From contig OX155955.1 of the NCBI GenBank assembly GCA_944548615.1, forward strand, positions 8,843,631-8,907,630: a stretch of 64,000 nucleotides of DNA, given 5' to 3'. This DNA is from Micropterix aruncella (Eukaryota; Arthropoda; Insecta; Lepidoptera; Micropterigidae). The position numbers and the translations under genes were made by a program. The notes under the pieces were generated by a model that was given only the letters and a program-made list of their open reading frames with translations, was not told the DNA's origin and made no database searches. Below are positions 1-11,299 of this stretch, one piece after another (positions within the stretch are counted from its first letter, which is position 1; each line of letters opens with the position of its first letter).

Positions 1-722
1 TAAAAAAGTTGTCAGTCGTCAAGTTATGCCCTTTCAATCCAGTTGTTAAATCTAATACCACTCGTAGTCCTTGGTTTCTTTCAGGTGCTTCGCCTGGTTG
101 TTTTCCGGTATATACTTGTATAGCCCACGCGTAACTTGTCACAGCATCGCATAAAACTCAAAATTTTATTCCATACTTCGCAGGCTTTGATGGCATATAC
201 TGTCTAAAAGGACATTTTCCTTTGAAGGACACGAGTTGCTCATCAATAGTTATATTCTCTGATCGATTATATAATTTGGGTAAAATCTCTGTCCACTGTT
301 CTTCCTACAGTCCTACAGTTCACGAATCGGAGCAAACTTGTCCCTCGCTCATCTCTTGGTTCGGGTGTCTCTGCTGTCAAATCTTATTACTCTGCTAATT
401 TTTTTGAAAAACTTCAGAGACATTGTCGCCCACCACAGACCACGCGTGGTATTTGGTTATTACAATAACAATGTAAAGTGTAAATAAAATAACATACTAA
501 AATGTATGCCGGGTCAGTGTTGACCCAAAGGACGTTTAAGTAAAAAAAAGTATAGACAAAAATGTAAACTGGTACTCGGTTCGAATTTGCCTAAAATGTG
601 TTTATTTGGTTAATTTATGAAAAGTCATAAAATATTTTTGAAAATAGATATAAACTTCCTGAGATATTATTACACTTTTTGTCATGATTTGGGTCAAAAA
701 AGACCCCAGGGCCGTATGAAGG
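1..722 (-). mobile_element. piggyBac-like transposon, degenerate, cut by window edge
   Basis: Read on the minus strand, roughly 440 down to 1 encodes pieces of a piggyBac-family DDE transposase: MSLKFFKKISRVIRFD, then a frame-disrupted stretch, then ITIDEQLVSFKGKCPFRQY, the segment CDAVTSYAWAIQVYTGK and, near the edge, GHNLTTDNFF. The Asp residues in the DEQ, CDA and TDN motifs sit where the catalytic Asp residues of this family are expected. A TGA at 158-160 interrupts the frame where the family normally has Trp, and there are at least two frame breaks between 300 and 360, so this copy is dead. The outer end is visible: the element stops at 722 and is followed by TTAA (723-726), the target-site duplication of piggyBac elements. 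The other end lies outside the window. The family call is firm; the subfamily is unknown. Confidence 0.85.
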
Positions 723-1168
723 TTAAGTGATACTATTAATGCTATTTAACTCCTGTAAAAATAAACTGTCACATTTATTTGCAAATATAAGACAGTACAC
801 AATTAAGTTAAGCAGTGTTTATATCCCAGACGATTAACTAAAAAGACCAGAGCTAAGGAAACAACATTTTGACAATTTTTGTTTTATTAATACGAATAAT
901 ATAGAAATTAAGATAAATATTACATTGCGAACAGAGGTGGAAATGATTAAAGACAAATTACCGAGCAATATTTAGTATATAACCAATTTACAATATATAC
1001 AGCTCAAACCTACAGACCACTTAACTTTTAATAGCCTAAAGCTTTTAATTTGGTCGTATGAATATTACTTTTGTATTTTATAATCAAATTATTGTCTATG
1101 AATGGACAAGCCAAAGTTAGTCTTGGTTACAATAAAATTAATGTAAACTATCTAGTTTGTAATGTAAA
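723..1168. other. AT-rich flank, no gene seen
   Basis: No coding signal was found. The stretch 1001-1075 resembles 10515-10590, so it is the old 3' flank of the minus-strand gene copy at 1169-2129 and was duplicated together with it. Confidence 0.5.
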
Positions 1169-2129
1169 CTAGCATGAATGCATATCTATGAATTCAGGAA
1201 TAGTTAAACCCAAATCATCGATTGCAGTAATAGCTCTAGCAAAAGTAGTAATAAGACATAAATCGATTTCGGTATCGATAGCTGTAATAGCCGCACAGAC
1301 GCTTGTTAACACTCCAGCCAACAGCGACGATACATGCAATATCACAGACAACACGGATAGAACCAAAAGCTATATATATAAAAAAAATATTTTCGGAAGT
1401 AATGTGTATAAAGAGCATTAAGTGGCTGAAATGGCACAACTGGAAGACAGGTTTCATAAGGATATTTGACGAACTGCATCCGACCAGAGTAGACAATGCT
1501 GAAGCAACTTGCGAAAAAATATCTTATAATTCATTGGAAAGAGTGCCTAAAACGTCGCTGATCAGTGTTCAGTAAAGAAGGTCCAATGTTTTAATAGTAC
1601 CAATAAACTAAGTCTTGCACTCCGTCGGTGCAAGGCAGAGCGGACGCTGCAAGAGACGCCAATATTGCATTCAGAGCGGCAATCGCATCGGCGAGTTTAC
1701 TTGTAATTTTTCCTACGAGTTTGGTAACAGTTTTGACGTTGCCGTCAAGGGCGAGTAACGTCTTTTTCACGACGTCACCTAGGTCGTTCAGATGGTGTTC
1801 AGGGCCGATGCGAGAGAATTTAATATATTTAGAAGATCTACACCAGAAATCACTAGATTAACTTGCGCCAGCAAAGATTTGACTATGGTTGCCAAATGTG
1901 ATACGATGCTGTTGATGACTGATTTTGCACCGTCGATAGCAGTTTGTACGATGGATTTTACGTATGTTAATAAGTTTAAAAGATTGCTTACGACCGAAGC
2001 GCTTTCGCTGTGAACTCCCTATAACTTTTTTTTAAATATTTAGATTAATAACATATTTTATACATGTGTTTGTATACTTATGCCAAAAAGGCACACTGTC
2101 AAGAGGAAGTCGACTGCTGTTGCTGCCAT
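1169..2129 (-). pseudogene. Secreted helical protein family, copy 1 (broken)
   Basis: This is a minus-strand relative of the intact genes at 2476, 5134 and 11300. Exon 1 (2129-2082) reads M-A-A-T-A-V-D-F-L-L-T-V-C-L-F-G, a signal peptide. Exon 2 covers 2018-1438 and exon 3 covers 1369-1169. Exon 3 is still open and ends in TAG. Several lesions are visible. The first intron begins AT instead of GT (2081-2080). A one-base frameshift near 1788 puts TGA in frame. Further stops lie near 1590 and 1530, and the exon 2 donor has decayed to GTGCCA. The first intron is only 63 bases, against about 370-575 in the plus-strand copies, which marks a separate subfamily shared with the copies at 10623 and 12925. 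The protein starts G-V-H-S after the signal peptide, where the plus-strand subfamily has G-A-H-S. Confidence 0.85.
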
Positions 2130-2475
2130 GTTTTTCTTTCAGATAATGTTCTGATGGCTGTTTTGAAAATATCTCACGTTTATTAATACTGTGTTCCACG
2201 TGTATCGTGCGGAAATGACATGTGTACTCGTACTTCAGATTCACACGTGTCTGATATTATAATAGTAAAGGACATCGAATAATTTATTAGATACTTTAGC
2301 AACTGTTTAATTTTATGAAAACACAAATTTACAATCAAGGTCTATGAGAAACAGCGTTGAAAAATATTTATTTAACTGGTAAAGCACACGTGGAAAATTA
2401 AGAGATTTAGAGTATAAAAAGACAACCTTTTCCATATTAACAACATACTTCAACAGAGAACGTTTTAAAGACACC
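2130..2475. promoter_or_regulatory. Shared promoter between divergent copies 1 and 2
   Basis: This 346-bp spacer separates the two start codons. It has three CACGTG E-boxes at 2197-2202, 2244-2249 and 2387-2392. A TATAAAAA box at 2413-2420 lies 63 bases before the plus-strand ATG. On the minus side the TATA seen in the sister promoters (GTTTTATA on the plus strand at 10999-11006) has become TTTATTAATA-like and is probably dead. The same layout recurs at 10962-11299, which supports a functional role for the E-boxes as sites for bHLH-type factors. The factor itself is inference. Confidence 0.65.
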
Positions 2476-3987
2476 ATGACAGCAGCAGTTTACTTCATCT
2501 TAGCGGTCTGCTTATTTGGCGTGAGTATATAATAATTTAAATACATAATAACTGGTTCATTTGTTATTTACTCGTATACATGTCAGACAAGGTGTTGTTG
2601 AATAATAACGTTGCTGAACGTAGAGACTTTGAAATCACTGGAAATTAATAAATAATATAAAAAAATAATATTACATAAAAAATACTATTACGTTTTAAGC
2701 ATTCACACTTTAATTAGATTAACTATATGTTTATAGATTGTTTGCATAACTACAAGCTATGCTTAGTTGGGCGAGATCAGTCAGTAAACATACATAAAAG
2801 AGTTAAATTTCTCGCTCTGGATTAAGTAATTTATTTATATATTATTTTATCAAATATTTTAAATTGTATTATTATTTTTGAATTGCATTAAATTAAAGTA
2901 AATTAAATGAAATGTTTTCATTTGCTCTCATAATTCCTGATTGACAAAGACGTACAAGTAAACTGTGCAAAAGATATGCAAAAAATATAATCTCATGAAC
3001 CTACAATGAAATTAGAGGAAAATCTAAATGTACGATCGTATTAAAAAGAGGATAATAATTTGATTTTTTAAGATAATAATTATTTTTGTTCAAAGGGAGC
3101 TCACAGCCAAACCGTACAAGTAACCGTCGATCTTTCTCATGTAGCAACGGATATCCAAGGGATTGTGCAATCAGCTATAGATGGCGCCAAATCCACTGCC
3201 AGCAGCGTCGTTACAAATGTAACCACAGTCGTCAATTCTCTACTACAACAAGTTAATTCTCTGATTTCAAAAGTAGGAAATCAACTAGGCACAGATTTGC
3301 ATAATATTTTGAATTCGCTAGCGGCGGCTTTGAACGCTACACTCTCCGCATTGGCGGACTTGCTCAAGAAAGTGCTCAGCGCTCTCGATGGCATCGAGCA
3401 AACCATAGCAACGCTGGTGGCAGATGCTATTGCTAAGGTTGGTGACGCTGTAAGCGCTTTGAATGCAATCTTAGCACCTATCGAAGGTTCTGCCCTCTCC
3501 TGCACCGATGGAGTACAAGGTCTGGTCGATGGTATAATCTCCGCGCTGAACGCGGCGTTGAAATCCTGTACTTCTTCTTTGAATAATGCCGTGAGTAGCG
3601 ATATAACTACGCTGACTAATGCACTGAAAGCGATCGTCTCGCAGGTTCAATCGGCATTATCTGCTTTGACTAACTGCGGAACGACACCCGTTGCTATTCT
3701 CCTCTGTCTTCCAGCCGTAAGTATTTTAAACAAAAAGAGAATCATAGGTTAAGCGATCTTTTAAAAAACTAGCGATTGTTTCATTAAAGGTTCTGGTGCT
3801 TCCTGCGGTGACTACTGTCTTGAATCTACCGTCTACTCTGGCTGGGCTACTAACTACCGTTTATTCAGCTATTCAGGCAACAGATGACGGAGTCGAATCA
3901 TGCGTCACTGCCGCTGTAACTACCGCGGTAATTGCGCTCAACGACTTGGGATCTACCATTCAAAGCTGCGTCGCTGCTTTACATTAG
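2476..3987 (+). CDS. Secreted Ala/Leu/Ser-rich helical protein, copy 2 (intact)
   Basis: The three exons are 2476-2520, 3096-3716 and 3790-3987. Donors are GTGAGT and GTAAGT, acceptors are CAAAG and TAAAG, and all introns are phase 0. The product is 287 residues. Residues 1-18 form a signal peptide (MTAAVYFILAVCLFGGAHS). The rest is a run of hydrophobic-heptad helices such as VNSLLQQVNSLISKVGNQL and AALNATLSALADLLKKVL. Six Cys follow in the second half (SCTDG, SCTSS, NCGTT, LLCLP, ESCVT, QSCVA), consistent with disulfides. Two possible N-glycosylation sites are NVTT and NATL. The mature protein has no Phe, Trp, Met or Arg and one Tyr. It is predicted secreted. The function is unknown; a silk, secretion or gut-lumen role is only a guess. 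A TATA box at 2413 and an AATAAA at 4107-4112 frame the gene. The pair partner at 1169-2129 is dead. Confidence 0.88.
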
Positions 3988-5040
3988 ATTTATGAGTTAT
4001 TTTGTCTTTTAAATCAATGATATAAATTTTATTATATAAACAATTTCTGAATATAAGAAGCATGTAAATTATATGTCTCTTTAGCTGTCATCGTTTCATC
4101 AACAAAAATAAATGTTATTGCATTACAGTTTACAGTTGACTTAACTTTGTAATAATGTCTTATAATGTAGATACCCATTTTATTCATTAAGGATTACTCA
4201 ATACTTCTCTTAGTAAATTTTCAAAATAATTACATAGACTACTTCTTATTGAACACGCCACTCATGAAGTTTAAGGTTAAAGTAAACTAGAAAACTAATT
4301 ATGCACGATAACCTCTACACCAGACGACGTCTTTACATAAGATTAAAAGTGTTTTTATATTTACTTCCAGAGCTAATTATTCTATCAATTGAATTTAGCG
4401 GTTTACTATTCTTAAAAGGGCAGAAGTAATGGGTGTCATGTTTAGTCACGGGTTGTTGGATTTTATGTTGATGTTCAGGTTAGGAATCAATGGCTTGAAA
4501 AGCTACAATAATTAATATTAACATAGGTTTGTCACCGTAATATTCCTAACCTAACCAATATTGGCCTATCAGAATCAATGGTGCAATAATAAATTAATAT
4601 CTATCAAAGCTAAGATCGAAAAAATCATAGCTTATTTAAATATATATTGTAACTGCATGCAAAACATAAGAGAAAAAACAACTTTTAACGTTTCTGCAAT
4701 TTTCGATAACAGAACCTTGATCAAATCTAATTTAATATTAATTTTTTTTTAAATCAGTAGAAATAATTATAATCAATACACTATAGTGAAGTATACCTAT
4801 GAATTTATTAGTGTATTAGGAAACCTAAATTATGCGCTCCTAAAATAGTAAAATAATACAATAAATGTAACATTATTCTTAGTTTCATAGTGAACTCGTT
4901 CCACGAGGCATTGGCCGACACGGGCTCGTAAATATTATTTTTTTTGTGTTCAACGTTCCTGCGTCATATTTTAAAAGAAAATTCAGTTGGTCAAAAACCG
5001 AGTTACCCCAATTAATATTGATTCAACTGATCAGTCATAG
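3988..5040. other. Intergenic, poly(A) signal then no gene
   Basis: AATAAA at 4107-4112 is the likely poly(A) signal of copy 2. A matching signal sits in the corresponding place after the copy at 11300 (12821-12826). The rest is AT-rich with no coding or repeat signal that I can support. Confidence 0.5.
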
Positions 5041-5080
5041 CACGTGTAAGTTATTAATACAAGTGTTCAGAGTATAAAAT
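5041..5080 (+). promoter_or_regulatory. E-box plus TATA promoter of copy 3
   Basis: CACGTG at 5041-5046 is followed by TATAAAAT at 5073-5080, 54 bases before the ATG at 5134. The E-box to TATA spacing (32 bases between their starts) is close to that of the sister promoters (26 bases at 2387/2413 and at 11211/11237). Unlike those, there is no divergent partner upstream. Confidence 0.6.
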
Positions 5081-5133
5081 TGAGAGAATTTGCTACAATC
5101 CATATACTAATCTACGAAAAGTCTAAGGATACA

Positions 5134-7863
5134 ATGGCTTCAGCAGTGTACTTCCTCTTAGCTATCTGTCTCATTGGAGTAAGTATTTATTATATTTTAT
5201 TTTATTGTATGGTAGGTAAAAAAGAGGGTGGACGGTACGTTACTGGAACTGGTTCCTTTTTTGTGGTATTTTGAAAATTGTAGGTTGTAAGAGCAACACG
5301 ATTTATAAGTTAGAAAGCGGCGGTGACTACATTCCGAAGTCATTGAAAAGACTTAAAAGAAACAACAGCTTTTAACAATAGTTTTAAAGGAAATAAAAGT
5401 GTATCAGTTGCATTGGAAAATACTTTGAATGGCAATGAAAACACCAGAAATATAATTTTATCACATTGCAGAAACAAGCAGATTTATTAGATTGCAGGAA
5501 CTTTCAGTATGACTTTTTATATAATGTAAAAATGTTTTTTTTGCAGGGAGTTCAATGCGACCCCATAACCGTGGTGGTTAATGTCAGCGGTTTAGTCAGT
5601 ACTATCCAAGCGAGTGTGCAAGTAATTATCGATGGCGCAGTAATCCTCATCAATGCCCTGATTGCAGGCCTAACAGCAACAGTGAATTCGTTGCTACATC
5701 TGTGTATTACGCTACAAATTAACTTTGGAGCTACATCTATATATGTCCAACTCAATGCTCTCGTGACAGCTTTGAATAGCACTCTTTTATGTCTAGCAGA
5801 CATACTGGCACAAGTTCTGTACGCTCTCGATTGCATACTCCAAACAATCATCAATTGCCTAGCAGTACTCACTACTAATATTAATGCTGCAATTAGCGCC
5901 CTGAACGCCATCATAGCGGGTCTCAGTACAGCGGCTTGCTCGTGCGCTGATCAAGTTCAAAATCTGGTCGACGACATAATATCAGCGCTGTTCTTAGCGC
6001 TGCAAGCATGCACCACTGCATTAGCTAGCGCAATCACTGCTGCTTTGCATGCACTGCAGATCGAGTTGGGCATCGTCTCCGTGCAAATTACCACAGCACT
6101 GTCGCATCTAACTGGCTGCGGGACGACGGTAAACATATTGGCCATAATCTGTTTCACAGCTGTAAGTATTATTGTTTATTTATTAACACAAAAACTCATC
6201 AATGCACTCAATTATAGATTGACTGAATCTTCGTGTGTATAAAATTCAATCAAGAGCAAGAATTAATTACAAAATCAAATATTTGTTCCCCTTTAAGGTG
6301 GTACATCACGTTTTCAATTCCCAATACGTATACAATATATGAAAATCATAGATACCATTTATTTACTAAAAGATATAGCTTTCCATGAGCTTGTAATATT
6401 TGGATTGTTTTATTTTCAACCTCAAAAATAGTAAAAAATAACAAATTTTATTTAAAAAAATAAAAATATAATAATAAACTCTTTATTTGCACTTAAAAAG
6501 TATACAAAAAAGGCGAGCCTATTGCCACATGGCAATGTCTTACAGCTAACCTAAACATAGTGGTACATGCGCGCATTGTGAAAATAAAGATTATTACATA
6601 ACATACAGACAAGTGGAAGAATTTAAGACTAATAGTGCCCGAGGAGAGGAAATTGGGGGAGGAACAGGAGAGAAAGGGGAGAACTGGTTACTTCTTAGAA
6701 AGGTAGTAATCCTTAAGGTGAGTCTTAAACGATGGTAAAGAAGGCGAGTTTCGTATATTTGCTGGGAGATCGTTCCAGAGTCTTGCACCATGGACACAGA
6801 AAGAATAGGAATAGAAATCACTATTATGACTCGGAATTTTTAATAAACTGTCAGAGGCTGACCGAAGTACGGACCGTGGGAACTTAGTGGTTCAAAAAGC
6901 TCCTGGAGAATATACGATTTTTATTTGTCACAAAACCCTAAAATTTCGTTTGCGCAAGATAATTTCTCGTGCATTTTTTGGTAAACGAATTTATAACTTC
7001 AATATATTCCAAACATATTATGCAAAAACTATAAATAAATTAATAGTTAAATAAAAACACTAAAAACACGCTTTTGGGCTATGATACGATATTCACATAC
7101 ACACGGCTATGATACGATATTCCATCATGGAATGCCAGTGCCTATCTTCCGGCTTCATCATCAGACCTTGAAACATAATCATGGTCAAAGTTCATTCCAA
7201 GACTTTTCTAACAAGTCCAAACACAGGTATGATACGATGTTCCATCATGAAGTTCCAGTTCATATCTTCCGACTCCATCATCAGATCAGTTCGACAGTAC
7301 CATATTATTGTATTGTCATCAGAACTACATACAGCTGCCAATTTTCTTGACGCTACGATCCTTGGAAGATGGTTAAATTAGTTACCTTAGATTCCATTAC
7401 ATAGTTACATACAGGTCGACCTAATAAAAGCGTGTTAAAAAGAATCGTTATGCACAGAATTAATGTTGATTTCCTGATATTCCTGAAAATTTCCAGATAT
7501 TTTTTTATTTCTTTTGAGTAACGGACAACGTTTTATACAGCATAATTTATAGTAAACATGTAACTTGATTTGAATATATTTTACTTTCATATTGACAAAT
7601 ACCCTTTTTGAACACATAATTTAAACTTATTAGATCTTTACTAACTAACCACCGTTATTTTACAGGTGTTAGCGCTGGCTGCAGTGGTCACGATTCTGAA
7701 TCTACCAACTGTCCTGACTGCAGCACTGGCTGTCGTTATCGCAGCACTTCAAGCGGCCAATGATGACTTGGAAACTTGCGTGACCGCCGCAGTCAATGTG
7801 GCCTGTGTAGCAATCCACGACTTGGGATCTACCATTGAAGAGTGCGTCCTCAACTTACCATAA
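5134..7863 (+). CDS. Secreted helical protein, copy 3 (intact, diverged)
   Basis: The exons are 5134-5178, 5547-6161 and 7666-7863. Donors are GTAAGT and acceptors are TGCAG and TACAG, all phase 0, giving 285 residues. The signal peptide is MASAVYFLLAICLIG; the mature protein starts near GVQCDPITVVVNV. It keeps the family frame (helical repeats, then TGCGTTVNIL, then the last exon ending DLGSTIEECVLNLP). It has many more Cys than copies 2 and 5, plus a few Phe, so it is an older branch. Intron 2 is 1504 bases instead of 73, because a retrotransposon end (6465-6835) and an inverted-repeat element (7065-7436) have landed in it; the splice sites remain good. AATAAA at 7901-7906 is the likely poly(A) signal. 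It is a single plus-strand gene with no divergent partner. Its function is not recognised. Confidence 0.85.
6465..6835 (-). mobile_element. Non-LTR retrotransposon 3' end, in intron 2 of copy 3
   Basis: The minus strand encodes RLWNDLPANIRNSPSLPSFK and then a short tail ending in YYLSKK and a stop. This is the usual carboxyl end of the reverse-transcriptase ORF in insect non-LTR elements. It is followed by 3'-UTR sequence running to an AATAATAA-type tail near 6470. The same 3' end occurs at 17845-18300 in the other orientation. It is a 5'-truncated dead copy. Confidence 0.75.
7065..7436 (-). mobile_element. AACACGCTTTT-family inverted-repeat element
   Basis: The element is bounded by AACACGCTTTT and its complement AAAAGCGTGTT. 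It holds two imperfect internal repeats around TCATGATGGAACATCGTATC. Four further copies occur in the window: 47539-47854, and one in each unit of the tandem triplication (26638, 27305, 27972). The open frames across it are in a repeat and are not taken as genes. It is non-autonomous; the superfamily is unknown. Confidence 0.7.
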
Positions 7864-7906
7864 ATTACAAGAAAATACTGATCGACGTCTATGAATTTGA
7901 AATAAA

Positions 7907-8470
7907 CTACGATTTTGGTCATTATAGAAATATCAACGTGGTTCAAATACATTAGTTTAATATGCTTTAGTATAAATAAATTTAATGTATTGTAAGATAA
8001 ATCATTTAATAAATAAAGTGCAATATCATGCAGGCTATTTTCCTTCGATGTATCAATAAAATCAATTATAGTTGAGACAAAATAAGCATTGGCAATATTA
8101 TACTGTTCAGGCCTTACGAATGTTTATAGAGCAAATACTTCACGTGTCTAGATTGCCTATAATTTTGAAATCCATTTTCGCACGTTTGCTTTACATTGGC
8201 TATCTCGTTATGAGCATTTTATAAGATCTGATCTATCCACATTAAAATACTATAATCCATTACTATATTCCAAACGTAAGGGAAAAGCATAAAAACGAAT
8301 CACTATAAATGTTGTTTTCCTGATATTCCTGAAAATTTCCAGATTATTCCTTCTAAGTAACAGACACCATCCTAGCGCGCCATAATTTATAGAAAATATC
8401 AATCCGTGTAATTTCATTTGTATATCTTCTAATTTCATACTGACCAATACTCTTCTTAAACAATTATACA
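7907..8470. other. Intergenic, no gene seen
   Basis: This stretch is AT-rich. Segments at 7900-8160 resemble 9070-9330, and 8280-8470 resembles 7440-7620 in intron 2 of copy 3. This points to small local duplications of the flanks of the last exon. Confidence 0.4.
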
Positions 8471-8474
8471 TAAT

Positions 8475-9040
8475 ATATCGCCTATGAATAATATTTATTT
8501 ATTTATCACAAAAAATACATCTTTAGTATTTACATTAAACATTTGTGTCGCTCCTAACTAGGCAGAGCCTGTTCTAAGGGGAACACCAATACAAATAATT
8601 ATCAAGATAAATATCTTCCAAAACAAAATGTCGGAAATAAATTAGGTTAAAAAATTATAATTTCAGTAGACAATAATTTCACAAATGATATCAAATGATA
8701 TTTAGTCATATGTGATATTTAATATTCATTAGTGATATTAGTAATAATACGTATACAAGAAATACTTCAATAACATATATGAAAATATGTGTATATCAAA
8801 AATAATATTTTTAAATTGTCATTTAAAAGATCTGCCTCTCTTCTACCAAGGTATAAACCATAATATAAGATGATATTTTTGCTGTTGTATGCTCATCCCC
8901 AATATAATTTTACTCGTAATATTAGCCATTCTTGGAGCAAGAAAACTGTAGTAACGTTTTCCAACAGACGTTAAGCGTTTCGGTAATTTAAAGATTTCCT
9001 TGTAACGACCTGTTCTCTCACTGTTTTCGGGAATCACATG
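8475..9040 (-). mobile_element. Non-LTR retrotransposon 3' end fragment
   Basis: The minus strand at 9037-8843 encodes KLPKRLTSVGKRYYSFLAPR, typical of the carboxyl tail of an insect reverse-transcriptase ORF, and then decays. The 3'-UTR mark (complement of CCTAACTAGGCAGAGCC, 8555-8571) is the tail also seen at about 29395, 35160 and 48870. It is 5'-truncated and dead. Confidence 0.65.
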
Positions 9041-9825
9041 ATCTTCGTCTCCAGTGTTATTTTTTAAATGAAGTCTATGAATTAGAAATAAAACACAACC
9101 TGGTCATTATAAAAATTATAATTTGGTTCAGAAAATTATGTTAGTATAAATAAATTTTATGTATTGTAAGATAAATCATTTAATAAATTGAGTACATTTT
9201 CACACATAATAGTTCTCTTCAATCTATCAATAAGATTAATTATAGATGAGAACGGAATAAGTATTGGCAATATTAAATTGTTTAGGCCTTGGGAAGGTTT
9301 AGAAAACAAATGCTCCATTCATCTAGACTGCTCATAATTTTAAAATACCTATTGCTTGTCTTTATTTTATAATTTCTGATCTATACAGATTTGAATATTG
9401 AAGGTATTACAATATCTATAAAATGTGTATAAATATCACTAGAGGGTTATTCTAACACCCCTCTTCATTATATCATTTTTATGAAGTTGAAAGTTACTTT
9501 TTTTCATAGGCAATTATGTCATCATAAATTCCAATTCTCTCTGACTATCAACCATTCTTCAATAAAATTGATGTGACATAATCGACATAAATCCGCAGAT
9601 TTCTGCTATATTTTGGGCCTACAGTAATAATTATTGATGAAACTATTATAAAAACTAGCAAAAAAATAAAAATCATTGTTTTCATTCATATCCCGCTATT
9701 AAAATAAATTGTCATGCAGAAATTTGCAAATATAAAACGGTACATTATTTAAGTAAACAAAGTTATTATCCCAAATGATTAGCTTATAAAACGACTAGAG
9801 CAAAGAAAACAGCATTTTACCAATT
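9041..9825. other. Intergenic, no gene seen
   Basis: AT-rich; 9070-9330 resembles 7900-8160 downstream of copy 3. No ORF, RNA or splice signal can be supported. Confidence 0.4.
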
Positions 9826-10415
9826 ATTAAGCTATTGCATAGCTTTTATCGCGGGCCTAGGCCAGCGCGGCGACCGAATGAAGAAATTTCTTAACGAAAA
9901 TTAATTATTTTAAACTGATAATTACGTCTAAACGAGTACTGCTTACGATTCGAAAAAAATATATGTTAAACAAGAACATTTTCCTAATATTCTTAGCTTT
10001 GAATATTTTAGATTTTGTTTATATTACATAGTGTAATTAATTTGTGAAATTAGGTCTAACGGAACACAAAAATGACTACTACGCTAATACTATCTGGCGT
10101 ATTATTATGAAACCTGCACCATTTTAAAGATAATTTTATTATCTATCTTTTTATCTACGATTTTTTTCGAATAGTCAAAAAATAATATGCGTTTTTTTGT
10201 TTTATCGAATAAAATTCGTGCGCTCTATCGGAATAAGTTTAAATTATTCCGAATCGATTCGGAATAATTTCAACGTTTTCCGATAGAGCGCAGTTATCTG
10301 ATATCAGAAAAAAAATTCTTCATACTGCATAAATAAAATAAATAAATAATTATAATTGCATAAGTTGTTAAAAAATGCTATGCAATAGCTTTACCGCGGC
10401 AGTCCCCGAGTGCCA
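9826..10415. mobile_element. Inverted-repeat element with cruciform core
   Basis: The short palindromic sequence AGCTATTGCATAGC near 9828-9845 matches the inverted GCTATGCAATAGCTTT near 10377-10392. Both are followed by a CGCGG-type GC block. The interior is AT-rich with a large perfect palindrome (10219-10292). It fits a non-autonomous DNA transposon, but no clear target duplication was found. Confidence 0.5.
10219..10292. repeat. Compound palindrome (cruciform-capable)
   Basis: The core 10241-10270 is a perfect 30-base palindrome centred on GAATCGATTC. It is flanked by a second matching pair of arms, TGCGCTCTATCGGA (10219-10232) and its complement (10279-10292). The whole can fold into a two-part hairpin. 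Confidence 0.8.
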
Positions 10416-10622
10416 CACGTATTTTTTTTGTTTTATTAAAACGAATAATGTACAAAAAAATACATTTTGGAAAGGATTGAAGACAAAATCACGAACAATA
10501 TACTAAGCAATTACACTATATACAGCTCAACGCTACAGACCACTTACCTTTCAATAGCCTAAAGCATTTTATTTGGTTGTATGAATATTACTTTCATATT
10601 TAAAAATGATAATTTCACTTAC

Positions 10623-10961
10623 AGCTGGAAGACAGAGCAGGATCAAAAGGATATTTGACGAAGCATCCGAGCAGAGTAGACAAAACTAAAGCAACCTGCG
10701 AAAAAACATCTTCTAATTCGTCCGAAAGAGTGCCCAATATGTACGTCGCTGATTGAGTTGTTCGGAGAGTAACAGTTTGTGCGACGGATTTAACTTATGT
10801 TAATAAATCTGAAACATCGATTACGACTGAAATGCTATGGCTGTGAACTCCCTATAAGTTTTTTTTAAATCACATTTCATTTCAAAACACATTTCGTATA
10901 TGTTTGTACTTACGCCAAAAAGGCACACTGCCAAGAGGAAGTCGACTGCTGCTGCTACCAT
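10623..10961 (-). pseudogene. Secreted helical protein family, copy 4 (deleted)
   Basis: Exon 1 (10961-10914) is intact: MVAAAVDFLLAVCLFG, then a good GTAAGT donor. Exon 2 (10851-10623) keeps its start G-V-H-S-H-S-I-S-V-V and its end (a decayed LSTLLGC stretch, LLCLPA and the GTAAGT donor). It has lost about 350 bases from the middle and carries an in-frame TAA near 10800. Exon 3 is gone: the 3'-flank sequence shared with copy 1 (10515-10590 against 1001-1075) follows almost directly after exon 2. The first intron is 62 bases, as in copy 1. The TATA box on this side (10999-11006) is preserved although the gene is dead. Confidence 0.8.
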
Positions 10962-11299
10962 GTTTTTCTTTCTGATGGCTGTTTTGAAAATATATCTCGT
11001 TTTATACACAGTTCCACGTGTATTTTTGCGGAAATTACACATGCACTCGTACTTGAGATTCACACGTGTCTGATAATATAATAGAAAAGAACATCAAATA
11101 ATGTATTCAATACTGAAACAAGTGTTTAATTTTACGAAAAACAAAACTTACAATCAAGGTCTAAGTATGAGAAATAGGTGTTGAAAAATATTTATTCAAC
11201 TGATAGAACACACGTGGAGAGTAAAGGGATTTGGAGTATAAAAAGAGAACCTTCTCCATTTTAACAGCATACTTCAACGAAGAACGTTTTAAAGACATC
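10962..11299. promoter_or_regulatory. Shared promoter between divergent copies 4 and 5
   Basis: This 338-bp spacer is homologous to 2130-2475. CACGTG E-boxes lie at 11015-11020, 11063-11068 and 11211-11216. TATAAAAA at 11237-11244 serves copy 5, and TATAAAAC (minus strand, 11006-10999) served copy 4. All three E-boxes are in the same relative places as in the first pair. Confidence 0.68.
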
